Part shown: piece after piece, positions 20,498 through 32,433 of the stretch | Layout of the letters: every line of letters begins with the position of its first letter | Position numbering within the stretch: position 1 is the first letter of the stretch | NCBI GenBank assembly: GCA_963675135.1 | Contig: OY776123.1 | Location: 4,962,501-5,026,500, forward strand | Reading direction: 5' to 3' | DNA length: 64,000 nt | Origin: Galeopsis tetrahit | Taxonomy: Eukaryota > Streptophyta > Magnoliopsida > Lamiales > Lamiaceae | Notes under the pieces: model-generated | The model's input: the letters and a program-made list of their open reading frames with translations, nothing else | What the model was told of the DNA's origin: nothing | Databases searched by the model: none | Position numbers and translations under genes: made by a program

Positions 20498-22480
20498 CTA
20501 TAGTGTTCTACATGCCGCTTCCATAACCCGTGCAAGCTCTTCCGCTGGCGGTGTATCTCCGTCCTTCCATCGCTGAACCAGCGGAGCCATCATATTTTGA
20601 GCGAGGCTTATCATAAGCCATGCGTCATCTGCAATGGGTACTCGATCGGATGTTGTCGAACGTGTGGCTGGGTTAGACAAAAACACGTGGGAGTTAGCCC
20701 TGAACCATGTTCTGTAGTCCGGAGCACTCTCCCAAGGAAGTCTGGCCTTGTCTCCGCGTCTTTCAGGTGATAACAAGTGCATGTCCCATGTCTCAAAATA
20801 ATCACCCAAATGCCCCCACACAAGCTTGGACTTTTTTGAAGGTTTAGCACTTCGTTCAGCACGTGCAACAAGAGGCCTCTCTGGTATCGTCTGGACAAAC
20901 CCGAATTGTCGGAGGACTCTATCTGGCATGTACGGCTCCACAATATCCCCACAGACCAAACAACCATGAAAGTACGTGACTTCATACAAAGGATAATCTT
21001 TTCTCATTTTTGCGTATGGATTCCACATAACCTACATTACATGTAAATTATTGAGCACCCACTATTAATTGACACAAGAGAAAGGGGATAAGTCAACTCC
21101 AAACCTCATGTGGTTCTAGGGCATCCATACGCTCTCGGAATGCTTGCACACGGGGCATCGACGGCCCGACATATCCTTGTGGGGCCCACCTCGCTGATAG
21201 CGGCTGACCAGTCTCGAAGTCCATGTGATGGGGAGGTTTGACCAAGACAGGAAAGTGTTCGTAAATCCAAGCCTACAAAATAACAACCATTCAAAATGTT
21301 GAAATGCAAAACATAATATAAAATGGAAGAGTGTTAAGTATGAGTTTTACCTCTAGTAGAGTCAAATAGCCTGATATTTGTGCAGTCTTATTTCTCGACG
21401 CCAAACCAAGCTGTCTATATAAATAAGCTAATGTGGCCGCTCCCCATGCATACTCATGCAATCCTTGCATATCATCCAAATACTGAAGCCACGTCGTTGA
21501 CACACGAGTGCCAGTTTTATCCGCAAATAAAGAGCACCCAAATGTATACCAAGCGTAGGCCCTGGCAGAACGCAACACCTGAACACGATCTTCAGAATTA
21601 AACTTGTTCATAAAGTTCTCTCTCAACCATTCTAGCTTGACCGAAGACCCCCGTGAACCACTTACTAAACCTTTCGCAACAACAGCATCTACACCCAACA
21701 ATCTACTAAGATCAGAAGAAGAAGAGACGAAATGAACACGAGAAGACCGTACTGGCCGACCTTCAACTGGTAACCCGGTAATGCAGAAGACATCATCTAG
21801 TGTAATGGTAATTTCACCGAATGGAAAGTGAAATGAGTTGGTCTCGGGATGCCATCTCTCAACAGAAGCGGCGATGAGGTTCTTATTAGTGGACCTGTAT
21901 GAAATATCCCTAATTTGAACTAGGCTGGACTTTTTCAAATACTTCATCCATCGTCGAAATTGTTGGGTGTCCACATCCTCGGGAAATTCCCATGCCAAAA
22001 GTTTACTAATATGGCTATGGCACTTGAGCACAGGACGCTCTTCACCCTTCCAAATAAATTTGGCCACATGAGTTTGGAAAGAGGTCAACAGTGGAGGATT
22101 CGCCTCAACACCTTCGTTTGCTTCCACATCCTCTGGTATATCATCATCTCTATCATCGTAATCATCATCATCATCGTCGAAAATGTCTTCAGATACTTCC
22201 TCATCTACAGATTCTTGAGATGTAAATGTGATTTGTTGTTGAGGAGAGGCGGGTTGTGCTTGCGGAGGAGCGAGAGGTTGAACTTGTGGAGGAGCGAGAG
22301 GTTGAACTTGTGAAGAAACAACAGGTTGTGCTTGCGGAGTAGCGACTTCTTCTGTTGGTGCACTTTCATCTTGAGGTGCAACTTCTTGAGGTTGAGGTGA
22401 GACTTCTTGAGGGGGCTCAACAGTTTCATCCTTATTTTTCTTCCTGTTGGACGCAGTTGGCCTTACTCTCTTGTTGTACA
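20498..22480 (-). CDS. Plant mobile domain (PMD/MAIN-like) protein carried by the MULE
   Basis: Three exons are clear on the minus strand: 22480-21351, 21272-21105 and 21031-20498. All have GT..AG borders and a continuous frame, giving about 610 residues. The N-terminus has a basic patch (NKRVRPTASNRKKNK), a Pro/Gln-rich repeat and an acidic run. The PMD follows: WHPETNSFHFPFGEITITL, DDVFCITGLPVEGRPV, YLYRQLGLASR, and in the last exon MWNPYAKMR and LRQFGFVQTIP. PMD proteins include the MAIN/MAIL1 family, linked to transposon silencing and genome stability in Arabidopsis, and PMD genes are known inside transposons. The start is unsettled: a Met at 22798 (MGGKSSVKST) may be a first exon joined across GTCGAC cluster 3. 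No break is seen in the three exons, unlike the transposase. Confidence 0.8.
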
Positions 22481-22554
22481 CTGATAAAATGAAAAATAAA
22501 ATCAATAAACCATATGGTAGACATTTATACATATACATGGATAATTTTCAAAGT

Positions 22555-22745
22555 GGTCGACAACAAGTGGTTGACCTATTTTATTCTCGTCGACCCTGAT
22601 GCATCGACGAAGTCTTATTCGGTCGACGTCACGATGTCGACAAGAGTTAATTGTGGCCGACACTGACGCATCGACCGAATTATTACTCGTCGATGTCGTG
22701 ACATCGACCAAACAAGGCCTCGTCGACGAACCAGAGTCGACGACT
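22555..22745. repeat. GTCGAC cluster 3
   Basis: About six GTCGAC hexamers occur with many near-variants (GTCGATG, CATCGACC), upstream of the main PMD exons. It is either an intron or the early coding region, since the minus-strand frame from 22798 stays open through it. The repeated word TCGACNNNATGCATCGAC differs from clusters 1 and 2. Confidence 0.7.
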
Positions 22746-22798
22746 CCTACCCCGACGCGAACGTTTTTGGTTGATTTCACACTACTTTTTCCCCCCAT

Positions 22799-23301
22799 TT
22801 TCTATTAATCATACAACAACAACCAACAAAAACCAAACAATCAAACAAATAAACAACAAATCCATAAAAAAGCCCTAAAATCTAAAACCCAAACCATGAC
22901 TAAAACCATCTTCAAATTATGTTATAATAGCATTACAAAATCACCATTCTATACATAAGAAACAACCATTAACAACATACATTACAATTAATTTTTCAAA
23001 AAAACATAAAACAACAAAACCACCATTAACAACACACCATAACATAAAGCTTTAAACTACATACATTTATGTGAGTCCATGACTTCGCGGTGTGAGGGAG
23101 CGCGTTGGTTTGTGGTGGTTGGAAGCGGCGGCAGGGCACGGCGAAGGGAGGCAGTTTTTGAAGAGGAAGAGGAAGAGGGAGGGAATGTAATAAGAATGTG
23201 GGGTGCATTTAACATGAGGTGTGTGTGTAGTAATATGCATTTAATTGGTGTAAAGGGTATTTTGGGTTTTTCGCCATATTATTTTAATAATTTAATGAAA
23301 A
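22799..23301. other. Upstream region of the PMD gene inside the MULE
   Basis: 22800-23050 is a CAA/AAC-rich stretch suited to a 5' untranslated region of the minus-strand gene. 23075-23185 is a GC-richer segment with a GAAGAGGAAGAGG run. No separate gene is supported. Confidence 0.5.
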
Positions 23302-23345
23302 GGGGAGTGCATCAAAACGAAATGGAGGTGCATATAGTCAGACCC
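23302..23345 (-). repeat. Right terminal inverted repeat of the large MULE (inferred)
   Basis: Read on the minus strand from 23345, the sequence GGGTCTGACTATATGCACC, then TTTTGATGCACTCCCC, parallels the end of the 701-bp MULE and the end at 60674 (GGGCGCGGCTAAATGCACCC ... ACACCCACC). The left partner is outside the window, so this rests on family similarity. Confidence 0.5.
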
Positions 23346-23477
23346 TAGGGGAAAAGCTATAAAATTAAAGAGACTAGAAACTTAAAAAAAAAAAAAAAAA
23401 AGCCTAATGGGCCGAAGAGAGCCATAAATTTCCAAGGCAAGATAAGTGGGCCTGTCATTGTTATACATTAATTTTTC

Positions 23478-24178
23478 GGCCACGGTTATACACACATGGA
23501 TTTATTGAGGACACCACTGACAAAAAAATAAATCAAAAAGAGGGTACGTGAAATAAAACTGTAGATGAGTACACCCATCCATTCATTTTACGAAAGAATC
23601 GTCCCCACTATCACCGTACTATAAAAAAAAACCAACAATCAAATAATTGTAAGAAATCAAAATTTACAGAAAAAATACAATTTTCGGCAAAAAAATTCGG
23701 ACTAAATAATTGAATTCGGCAAAAAAATTCGAAAAACAATTAATTTTGGATCTATAAAAATCCTAATAGATATGTAAAAATCCTAAACAACATTTTTTCC
23801 AAAAATCTCCAATACTATTTTTCCTAAACCCTAAACCGTAAGGGAGGTTGCGAACGGTAGTACGGGGAGGGCGTGTGAACGCCGAGGGATGGGGTCGTGA
23901 TGACGGCCGCGTCGCTTGGAAGAGGGGCGACGACGGCTGTGTCGCTTGGCCTTCTCTCCAGTAGCAGTGGCGACGACGACGGCTTCAAATAGAGTGGCAA
24001 CGTTGGGAAGGGGTGCCATCGTGGGAGGTGGGTGTACTGATTTGAGAATGAATGAATAGAATTAAAATTTTAAAGAGTTTAGGGTATTTTTAGGTTTTTC
24101 ATGTAGATGTCTTTATCCCACATTGTGTGTGTTTAGCCGGTGGGTGTCCTCGATGAGTCTATGGGTATAACCGTGGCC
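23478..24178. mobile_element. Non-autonomous MULE (701 bp) with 9-bp target duplication
   Basis: The ends are inverted: GGCCACGGTTATAC from the left and, on the other strand, GGCCACGGTTATAC from the right. Similarity goes on for about 40 bases (GAGGACACC). The target duplication TAATTTTTC is perfect at 23469-23477 and 24179-24187; 9 bases is the MULE hallmark. There is no transposase. A GC-rich internal block (23840-24025), unlike the AT-rich flanks, holds a 62-codon minus-strand frame (MAPLPNVATLFEAVVVATAT) and may be a captured host gene piece, as in Pack-MULEs. It lies only 132 bases from the end of the large MULE. Confidence 0.88.
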
Positions 24179-24187
24179 TAATTTTTC

Positions 24188-24563
24188 TTTTATATTTTTG
24201 TTGGACCAACTACCCATTACCAGGCTTACAAATTCGAATTTGTGTGTTAAGGTACTGCACCCACGTGTCTTCATACTATTTGTTCAGTTGAAATAAAACA
24301 ATATATATCATTAATTCATCTATTTCTCAGTTTTAAAACTGCTTACGTGCCTCACTTCTCCTCTCTTTATTTTGAAATACTGCATTTGTATGAGTCAGTT
24401 TTTTTTTTAAAAACAGCCTCTTTTTTTTTTGCATTTTTTTTTTCTATTAATTTGTATTTTTTATGATATTTTTATATTTAATTTTTTTTTGTAACCGCTT
24501 TAGTTTTGGATCTCTCTCAGATCTTCCATATAAATTGTGTTGAATTTTTTTTTATATATTAAC
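24188..24563. other. AT-rich intergenic DNA
   Basis: No gene or clear element. There are homopolymer T runs near 24400-24440. The phrase CCATATAAATTGTG near 24527 reappears at 28300 and 28359 inside the following block. Confidence 0.4.
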
Positions 24564-27500
24564 TAGTGTAAGACCCGCGAATTTCGCGGGATTGAAAAAA
24601 ATTATATTATTATTTAATAAGATTTTATATAATTAATTATTTTAAAATATATTTGATTATAATTAATGTATTTGATAATTCATGTCATCTTCAACAATAT
24701 TGACAATTGAAAAGACACTCTTGCATAAGTTTAGATTTAATAAGAGAATGTGTTGTTTGTGTATGGTTGTAATATGTTAGTTTGTAGGGATGTTTTATAG
24801 ATAATATGAAAGCATTTGCTTTTATAACCAAAATTATATCAATTGTATGTGAGTCATTGTTTAATAATGTTTTCGTACTTGTACATGAGTATGCAAGTAT
24901 AGTAGCTTGTATTTTAAAATGATTATAAAATTATAAAAAGTAAACAATTTTTTTTGGAGCAGGACATAGAAAATTAACGTCACTTGAAGGAGATAAAACA
25001 ATGAAATTGAAATGAAGAGAATTACCTTAGAAATATTATTGAGTATACAAAATTATTTTTTTGTTTAGAGAACAATTATGAACATTAGAGATGAAATTTG
25101 TAGTCCTATAAGTGTGTAGAATAATATAGAGAACATTTATCAGTTATTTATTTAAAATGATTTTCATAGTATATAGTATGTAATGACATAGATTAAATTC
25201 TGGTCTAATTAAAATGAGTGCATAAGTAATTTATTTTACCAACATTCATGAGCCTTATAATTTCTAGCTATTTTGAATTGCAAGTAACTGTGAATAAATT
25301 TGGATAGGAATATTATTTGCATATGACCATGTTCATAGTATATAAGGATATAAATTAAATTTCAATATGCAAAATTAACGTTTTTCAACTGTATGGAAAT
25401 AGAATAACCTATGGGAATAGAATACAATGAAATCGTCAGAATATTTTTTTAAATATTAAATCATGCAAACAAAATGAATAAAAAATATATTTTAAGATTT
25501 ACTTAACAAAAAATTATCAACATTAAAGAACCACATAGAACATTGTCAAGAGAACATAAATATAAACCAACCTCATTTATAATTATAATTGAACTATAAA
25601 TATATATAAATCAGATCTATCAATATCCATAATAATATAAAAAATATAACTCCAAATCTTAAAAATACATTTCCAAACAAAACACTCTTAAAAAATACAT
25701 AAACATATATTTAACATGCACTTTTAAAAAAAATACAGAAACATATATTTAACATGACTTTCTTTTTTTCAATCAACTTTTCTCCATCTTTGGAATGAAT
25801 GGTGTTATCCTCATAGTACAGAAGACTTTATCTTTCCACACCAACAATGACTATCAGAAAAACAGAAGATGAGGCAATCTGAAGATATGTACAATTTCAT
25901 AATTAGTTTGGTTGTACCTTGATGAAGAATTGTATCTGTATAGTTATTCCAGTTATTCTCCAAGTGTTGTTGAGAGATGTGGAATCTGTGTTGTTGAGAG
26001 ATGTGGAATCTGAAAATAAATTTTCGATGAACCAAAAGTGCCCTTTAACCCTTCCTGTATGATTAGGAGACGAAAGAAAATTTTATTTGTTTGTATAAGT
26101 AAAGAGAGGAAAAAAAGATAAAATAGCCGACTTAAAGTATTTAACATGCTATGTTTCACGATCAACTAAAACATTGAAAAATGTAACATCACCTTATCAA
26201 AATCAGTTAGAATTTCGAATGCAGCTGCCTTGAACTCTTGTTTTCATTTTCTTCACATCTTCGTTGAACTCTTATTCAACATCCTGAAAATTAGAGAATA
26301 CAGAAACATAAAATTATTTTAAAATTTTCTAAAAAAAGAACCCATCTAGCAAGTGAGAAGATGTAATCAAGGAATGTGGAAAACAGTAGATGCATTAAAG
26401 AAAAACAATTAAAAAGTAAACTAAACTAATTGCAAAATTTTGAGAAGAATAACAGAGAGGAAGAAAATTGTAAAAAAAAAAAAGAACCGAGAAAAAAAGT
26501 TGAAAAGAGGGAGAAATATTTAAGGAAATTTTTTTTAAAAAAATTAAAAAAAGTAAAGGAATATTGAAAAAAACTTAAAAAAAAACTGTAAAAAGAACCT
26601 AGGGAAAAAAAAAAGATAGTAGAAAGAAAAAATAACAATTTAAGAATATAAATCTCATAATCATTCAATTTATATATCTCATCTAGAATATTACTTGATA
26701 TATGGTTGGCAAGATTTGGTTAGAAAATTTAATGTAAATTAAATAGAAAAAAAAATTAATAGAGAATGTAAAAGGAATGAAAGATTAAAGAGAGCTTCAA
26801 AATAACAAAGAATAATACAACTGAATTGAAGAATTAATAATCATTGATTTTCTGTAATTTAAATAGTTTTTGAAAAATTCTATCAGGAACGGAGGAGGAA
26901 AGAAAGAAGTAAATTTCTTTTTCTCCATCCTTGGAATGAGTGGTGTTATCCTCATCTGTAGTACAGAAGATAATGGTGTTATCCTCATCTTCAAGTAGTA
27001 CAGAAGATTTTATCTTGCCACAACAACACTGACGGTCAGAAACAGAAGATGATGCTGAAGATATGTACAGTTTCATAATTAGTGTGGTTGTACCTTGATG
27101 AAGAATTGTTGCTTCTGTATAGTTATTCCAATTATTCTCCAAGTGTTGTTGAGAGATGTGGAATCAAAATAAATTTTTGATGAACCAAATGTTGAAACTG
27201 GATGGATCGGTAAAGTGCCCTTTAACCCTTCCTGTATATAATTAGGAGACGAAAGAAAAAAATATTTGTATGTATAATTAAATAAAGAATTAAAAAAAAA
27301 GTAAAAGAATATTGAAGAAAACTTAAACGCCTAAAGAAAAACAATTAAAAAGTGAATTGTAAAGAAAAACAATTAAATCGTAAAGTTTTAAGAACAATAG
27401 CAGAAAATGAAGAGAAAGAAAACTGTAAAAAGAAAAAAGAACTGAGAAAAAAAAAATTGAAAAGAGGGAGAAATATTTAAGGAAATTAAAAATTAAAAGA

Positions 27501-29726
27501 AATTTGAAGAAAACTGTTAAAAGAAAACCGTAAAAAACCTAGAAAGAGAGAGAGGAGAGAGAAACATAATAATTTAAGAAAACTGTCTAGAAGAGAAAGA
27601 GGAGAGAACTGAAATAATTATTTTAGAAAAATATAAAAGAAAATGGTATTAAATAAAGAATAAAAAAATTATTATTTTAAAAAATAATTTAAGAAAACTG
27701 TTGAAAAAAAAAAGAGAGGAGATATATAAAAAAAACTGTATAAAGAAAACTACCCGAGAAAAACTGAAAAATTATTTAAGAAAAATGAAAAACTGTATAA
27801 AGAATAAAGAAAATAATTATTAAAAAAAATATTTAATAAAACTGAATAAAGAAAACTAACCGAAAAAAAAGGGGAGAAAGAGGAGTGAGAACGAAAAAAT
27901 AAATGTAAATTCTAAGAAAATGCGAAAAATAGAAAGAGAGAAATGTGAGATGCCACGTCAGAAAGAAAAGATTCAGAAATAGTAATTAATGTAGATGTTT
28001 TGCAATTTTCTGTGCTGGCGACTTTTCTTCTGTTTTGCAATTTTCTGCGTTGGCGACTTTCTGTTTTATGATGTTGTACATTATTTCTGATTTTTTTTCA
28101 GACTTTTCTTTTTCTGTACATTCTCTCCCAGTTCCTCTCTCCATTATGAGTTTTAGAAATTGGTGAGTTTGATTAACATTCTATTTTTCAATTTATATAT
28201 TTTTTTTATTCAATTTATGATTTTCTATATATACACATTTCAATATATCTCAAAATTCTCTATCAGTTTTCATTTACATTCTCTCTCAGTTCTTTCGCCA
28301 TATAAATTGTGACAACTCTATCTCAGTTTCCTTTTACATTCTCTCTCAGTTTTTTTCCCATATAAATTGTGGTAAATCTGACGTATTTATTAATGTTTTG
28401 CTCTTTGTCTGGCTTCTAATCTTGATCTTAAGATAGAAAAAATATTTTTTACAAATTATTTGAGAATTTTGAGTACGTACGAATTTGAGTATTTTGATTC
28501 CTATTGGTATTGATTAGGATTCCAGGCCTCAATATCGACTTTTTGTATAAGATCAAATTTGAAAATTTTCCAATTAAAATATTTTATATGGACCATTTTT
28601 TCATATGGATTCTTCATCCTTTTAAATAGGGATGTTCCTCAGCATATCAAAAAAGTTTTTTTTTTTTTTTTCGGCGTGTTATAATAAATCTCTTGGTTCG
28701 TAAAGGGAGATCCTTCTGTTTTGAGATCCTTCTGTTTTGCTTCTGTTTTATAATGTTGGTATGTACATTATTTCAAGTTTTATGATTTTGGTAAGTACAT
28801 TATTCGTGAGATGTTATCTTCATTAAAATTTAATTTTTTAAAAAGTATCTGAAGCAATATTTTTTATTTTATTTTTCATTATATGCAGCCTATTCAAAGA
28901 TGATGATGCTAATCAGAGATGATGCTAAGGGAATAATCTTTTCAGATAGAGAGTTTTAGAAATAGTTGAGTTTGGTGGGTTAACATTTTCTCAATTTATA
29001 TTTAATTTTTTTTCGTGATTCAATATATGACATTATATTCAATCTTATTTTTTTTTCCAGTTTCAATTTTCAGTTTAATTGATTGTGAAGATTGCAGTTG
29101 GAGATATGGTCTCTCTTAAACCTGGCCTATGTTCTTTTTTTATTGATTTAATTGTTACAGAGTATTATTTGTAATTTCTACATTTCTCTGTGAACCTTTT
29201 TTTTTCCCTTGGTTTAACTGTTATTATTTGTAGCTTCCACATTTTTAATTATCGAGTTATTAACAACGAGAAGAAAAGACATTAGTTGTCCTATTGAATT
29301 TGTATAATTGTTGAAATTTGCAATTTCTATGACCCCAAATTTATTATGCAAATTTTTTAAAGAAACATAAAACTAAAATATATGCATGGTAATAACTTTA
29401 TAAAAAATTAAAGAAAGTTGAAGATAATTTTAATAAAATATTATTTAAAAGTACATTGCTCGAATTGATTTAATTAATCTATTACATTTCAATAATTCAT
29501 GATATTATGAATGAGCAATTTTTTTATATATAATATCACAAATTACTCCAAATATTAATCTTTTTATTTATTACCTTTTTAATTTTTCTTTTAAATAATT
29601 TATAATTAATGTTGATAATAAGTTATTGTTATTATACATATAAATCAAAAAATTACTATGATTAATTTAAATTAATTCTTTTAATTAAAGTGTTTGAATT
29701 TTTTTTAATCCTAGTACGCGGGTATG

Positions 29727-29731
<5 letters not shown>
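24564..29731. mobile_element. AT-rich block with inverted CCCGCG-containing ends, class uncertain
   Basis: The left end reads TAGTGTAAGACCCGCG and the right end, on the other strand, reads TAGTGCATACCCGCG. Both are followed by a GGATT or GATT word and an A-rich stretch. The left end contains a perfect palindrome of CCCGCGAA and TTCGCGGG around one T (24574-24590). A GC hairpin near a CTAG end is a feature of plant Helitrons (3' end on the minus strand here), but matching inverted ends are not. No transposase or helicase is visible in the 5.2 kb. The interior is purine/pyrimidine biased, with a large internal duplication. It could be one element or two unrelated ends. Confidence 0.35.
25780..27500. 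repeat. Diverged internal direct repeat (25.8 and 26.9 kb)
   Basis: The segment about 25785-26075 (GGTGTTATCCTCAT ... TTCTCCAAGTGTTGTTGAG ... CCCTTTAACCCTTCCTGTAT) recurs at about 26925-27250. A purine-rich tail (GAAAAGAGGGAGAAATATTT) recurs at about 26502 and 27458. The first copy has its own short duplication of GTTGTTGAGAGATGTGGAAT near 25970-25990. No long frame is present. Confidence 0.75.
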
Positions 29732-29767
<36 letters not shown>

Positions 29768-30480
29768 GAAAAGTGGTGGTATATAATATAGAAGGGTGTT
29801 AAACAGTGCCTACAAAATGTCACTGTTAAAAAATCACACTTTTTAAAAAAGTAATACTCCGTACTTTATATACATTATGAGACATTTGATATTTAGAATA
29901 GTTATCTTTAAACTATGATTGGAATGAAGCCCATAAACCAAAAGAAAAAAGAAAACATAAAATATGTTAAATAAAAGGATTGTATTTTCTTGACATTACA
30001 TATCACCTATCAAATAAATTATAATTTAAATGATGCAGAATGATATATATATATATATATTGTTAATTTTATGGGGAAACAAGGATGGCATTTAGCACTA
30101 TTTGTACAAAATTACTCCGTATTATTTAACACGAGAGGTGGATGAACTCAAGATATTTGAATGGCCGAAATTATTATTACTCACCTTATTTGCTTTGTAC
30201 ATCCATGACAATTCACATTTTTAAACACACCTATAAGGCGGATGCCTAATAGATGAATATTAATAATCACTTATTATTTAATTTTAACTCTGAAAAACGA
30301 ACTCAAACATAAACTACAAGAAGAGCTGTTATGCATAAACTCGAGTCATGGACATTTTATTATTTTACCTTTTTTTAACATTATTATTTATAATCACGTC
30401 AATATTTATTAAGTATAGTCATTCTTATGGAGCAGAAATATCGATTCATTTAATTTGAATATTTACATAAAAAATCGAGG
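29731..30480. other. Intergenic DNA with TA microsatellite
   Basis: A TA run covers about 29731-29762 and a shorter one lies near 30045-30060. No gene is supported. Confidence 0.6.
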
Positions 30481-30719
30481 TCGAGTTGAGCTTCTCAAGC
30501 GAATTTGAGTATGATAGTGTATCAGCTCAATTTGCCTTGATTACACCCCTACAAGGCTACAACAGACCTGTTAAAAAAGCAAAAACTTGTGCGTATTTAG
30601 CGTACGAATCTAGATCCACGCAACACCAAAACCAACTTTCCAACAAGCTAATGAGTAAATTTGTTGCAGTAAAAGAACCTCATAAATTTCAAGAGTAAAT
30701 TACTGATGCACACAGACTC

Positions 30720-30817
30720 CATTTCTACACCTTATCATCAACATCACCCCATCAATTATGCATTTATTTATGTACTCATATAACTCGATTTCTACACCTT
30801 ATCATCAACATCACAAT
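30720..30817. repeat. Direct repeat upstream of the CHI-fold gene
   Basis: The phrase ATTTCTACACCTTATCATCA (extending to ACATCAC) is present near 30720-30746 and again near 30788-30814, about 68 bases apart. The repeats lie 150-250 bases upstream of the start codon. Confidence 0.6.
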
Positions 30818-30891
30818 GCTCATACCGAGGTAACCCAAAGAAACAGGTAGCAGAGTCCATATTAAATGAATGGAACCCCCAAAACTTGTCT

Positions 30892-30899
30892 TATATAAA
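30892..30899 (+). promoter_or_regulatory. TATA box of the CHI-fold gene
   Basis: TATATAAA lies 80 bases before the ATG and is followed by a C/A-rich leader, consistent with a transcription start near 30925. Confidence 0.55.
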
Positions 30900-30971
30900 C
30901 CAACCTCAATTTCCCAATCATCCACACATCATTTCACTTTCTTTGCTTAAATCACATACATTTACAGAAAA

Positions 30972-31985
30972 ATGCCACCCACTGTGAATGATGTTACAAC
31001 AAAGACTGAGATGTTGGAGATTGGTTCCAAGAGCGTTGAAGCTCTGAAATCATCAAAAAGCAACGAGAAGCCAGAAGGTGAGACAGGTAACGAAACTGTC
31101 GAAAAAGAGGAGCTGACCAAAGATGGTGTGAAAGAGGAGAATGTACCAGTTGAAGTGGAACCCAAGACTGGGATTTCTTTCCCAGTTGTGATGGAAGATG
31201 GGAAACAGCTCAACACCGTTGGTATGAGAAAGAAAAGCATGCTTGGCCTCGGCATCAAGATATATGGATTCGGTACAAACCCAATCATGCATTCTGATTC
31301 AGACAAACATTGATCAATACCAAAAAAAGAGGTCTATTTTTCCCTGATTTACTAACTCATGATTCTTTAAATGCAGGGATATATGCAGACAATGAGAAAC
31401 TGAAAGATCTCCTAAAGACAAAAATTGGGAAAGCACCATCTAAAGCAACAAAGGAAATGTATCAGACAGTAATTGACAGTGATGTGGGCATGATGGTTCG
31501 ATTGGTTATTGTATTCTCTAGCCTAACAATGAGCATGGTAAGGAAGAACTTTGATGAAGGCCTAGGAGCTTCCATCAAGAAGCTCACCGGAGGGAAGAAC
31601 CCAGAGCTCACAAAATTGTACAATTCTTCCTCCAAACTGGCATAAAATAAAATATGAAATAAAATGAGCTAACTAGCTTTATCTATCGATTTCAGGATTA
31701 TGGGAGAAGCAACAGATGACATAAAGCTAACACCAGGTTCCATAATTGAGATATCCATGCTTCCAGGATATACACTCCAAACTAAAGGTAAAGATATTGT
31801 CTGAATTCTATCGAAACTGGTAAACTCATTTGGGCTTTTTTGGTAATGCAGTTAAGGGGGAGGTTGTGAGCACAGTTGAAAGCAAGCTGCTTTGCAGGGC
31901 ATTCATATACATGTATTTGGGAGAGGATCCTTTTGACAAAGACGCCAAGGAAAAATTCGGGACATCTATCCTTTCTATGTTCTAA
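30972..31985 (+). CDS. Chalcone-isomerase-fold protein (fatty-acid-binding / CHI-like)
   Basis: Four exons, 30972-31272, 31377-31617, 31696-31787 and 31852-31985, all with GT..AG introns, give 255 aa. The first 65 residues are Lys/Glu-rich and do not look like a chloroplast transit peptide. The chalcone isomerase fold follows (TGISFPVVMEDGKQLNTVG, LGLGIKIYGFGIYADNEKL, TMSMVRKNFDEGLGASIKKL, MLPGYTLQTKVKGEV, ending SILSMF). True chalcone isomerases close flavanones in flavonoid synthesis. The pattern here looks closer to the CHI-like/fatty-acid-binding subgroup, which binds fatty acids and is generally not catalytic, but I cannot assign it to one subtype. A TATA box lies upstream. No damage is seen. 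Confidence 0.85.
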
Positions 31986-32433
31986 GGACTTAGTATTGTC
32001 TAATGACTAAGTCGGTATCGAATAACACTATGAGTCTGCTCTGTAGCTCCTAATAATATAGCTTATGAATAAGAGATGATGGCCCAAGTTCAAAAGTTTC
32101 AGTGCTTTCATCTTAGCTTTTGGAATATGTAATAATCCAGAAAACACATAAAGTTCTAGTCTATGGTTATTACATATGATTCCTTGAAAACAAATATAAT
32201 ACTGATAATCCTTATATTACCAATCAACAGATGAGGAAGATTATCAAACAAGATGCAAATGGGTTTGATATAACTTAGATGCAACTAATGCACGGACACA
32301 TAAATTGCTTACATCACTAAGAGAAGTTCAGCCAGAAATGGTTGTCTACATTACAAGAGAGAGAAAGAGATAGAACATATATATACAATGGAGAATGATA
32401 AATATATGCCAGAACCTCAAGAGCGCCACGAGT
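31986..32433. other. Intergenic region between convergent genes
   Basis: This holds the 3' untranslated regions of the CHI-like gene (+) and the epimerase gene (-). I see no further gene. Confidence 0.6.

Larger units (their letters stand above)
16840..23345. mobile_element. Large Mutator-like element (right part) with transposase-OTU and PMD genes
   Basis: The element holds two convergent genes: a FAR1-type MULE transposase fused to an OTU protease domain (+) and a PMD gene (-). Its right end is placed at 23345 because the reverse complement from there (GGGTCTGACTATATGCACC) resembles the ends of two other MULE-like elements in the window (23478 and 60674). The 9 bases after it, TAGGGGAAA, would be the TSD. 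The left end is not visible because element B occupies the boundary. Convergent gene order recalls maize MuDR (mudrA/mudrB), with the PMD gene in the second position. The right border is inferred from end similarity only. Confidence 0.6.

Noticed and set aside
24541..24590. Confident Helitron 3' end
   Set aside because: The hairpin and CTAG on the minus strand fit, but no Rep/helicase or matching TC 5' end was seen, so only a low-confidence element is listed.
30486..30698. 70-codon plus-strand frame (MSFSSEFEYDS...)
   Set aside because: No conserved motif, intron or promoter, and the DNA looks like repeat debris upstream of the CHI-fold gene.
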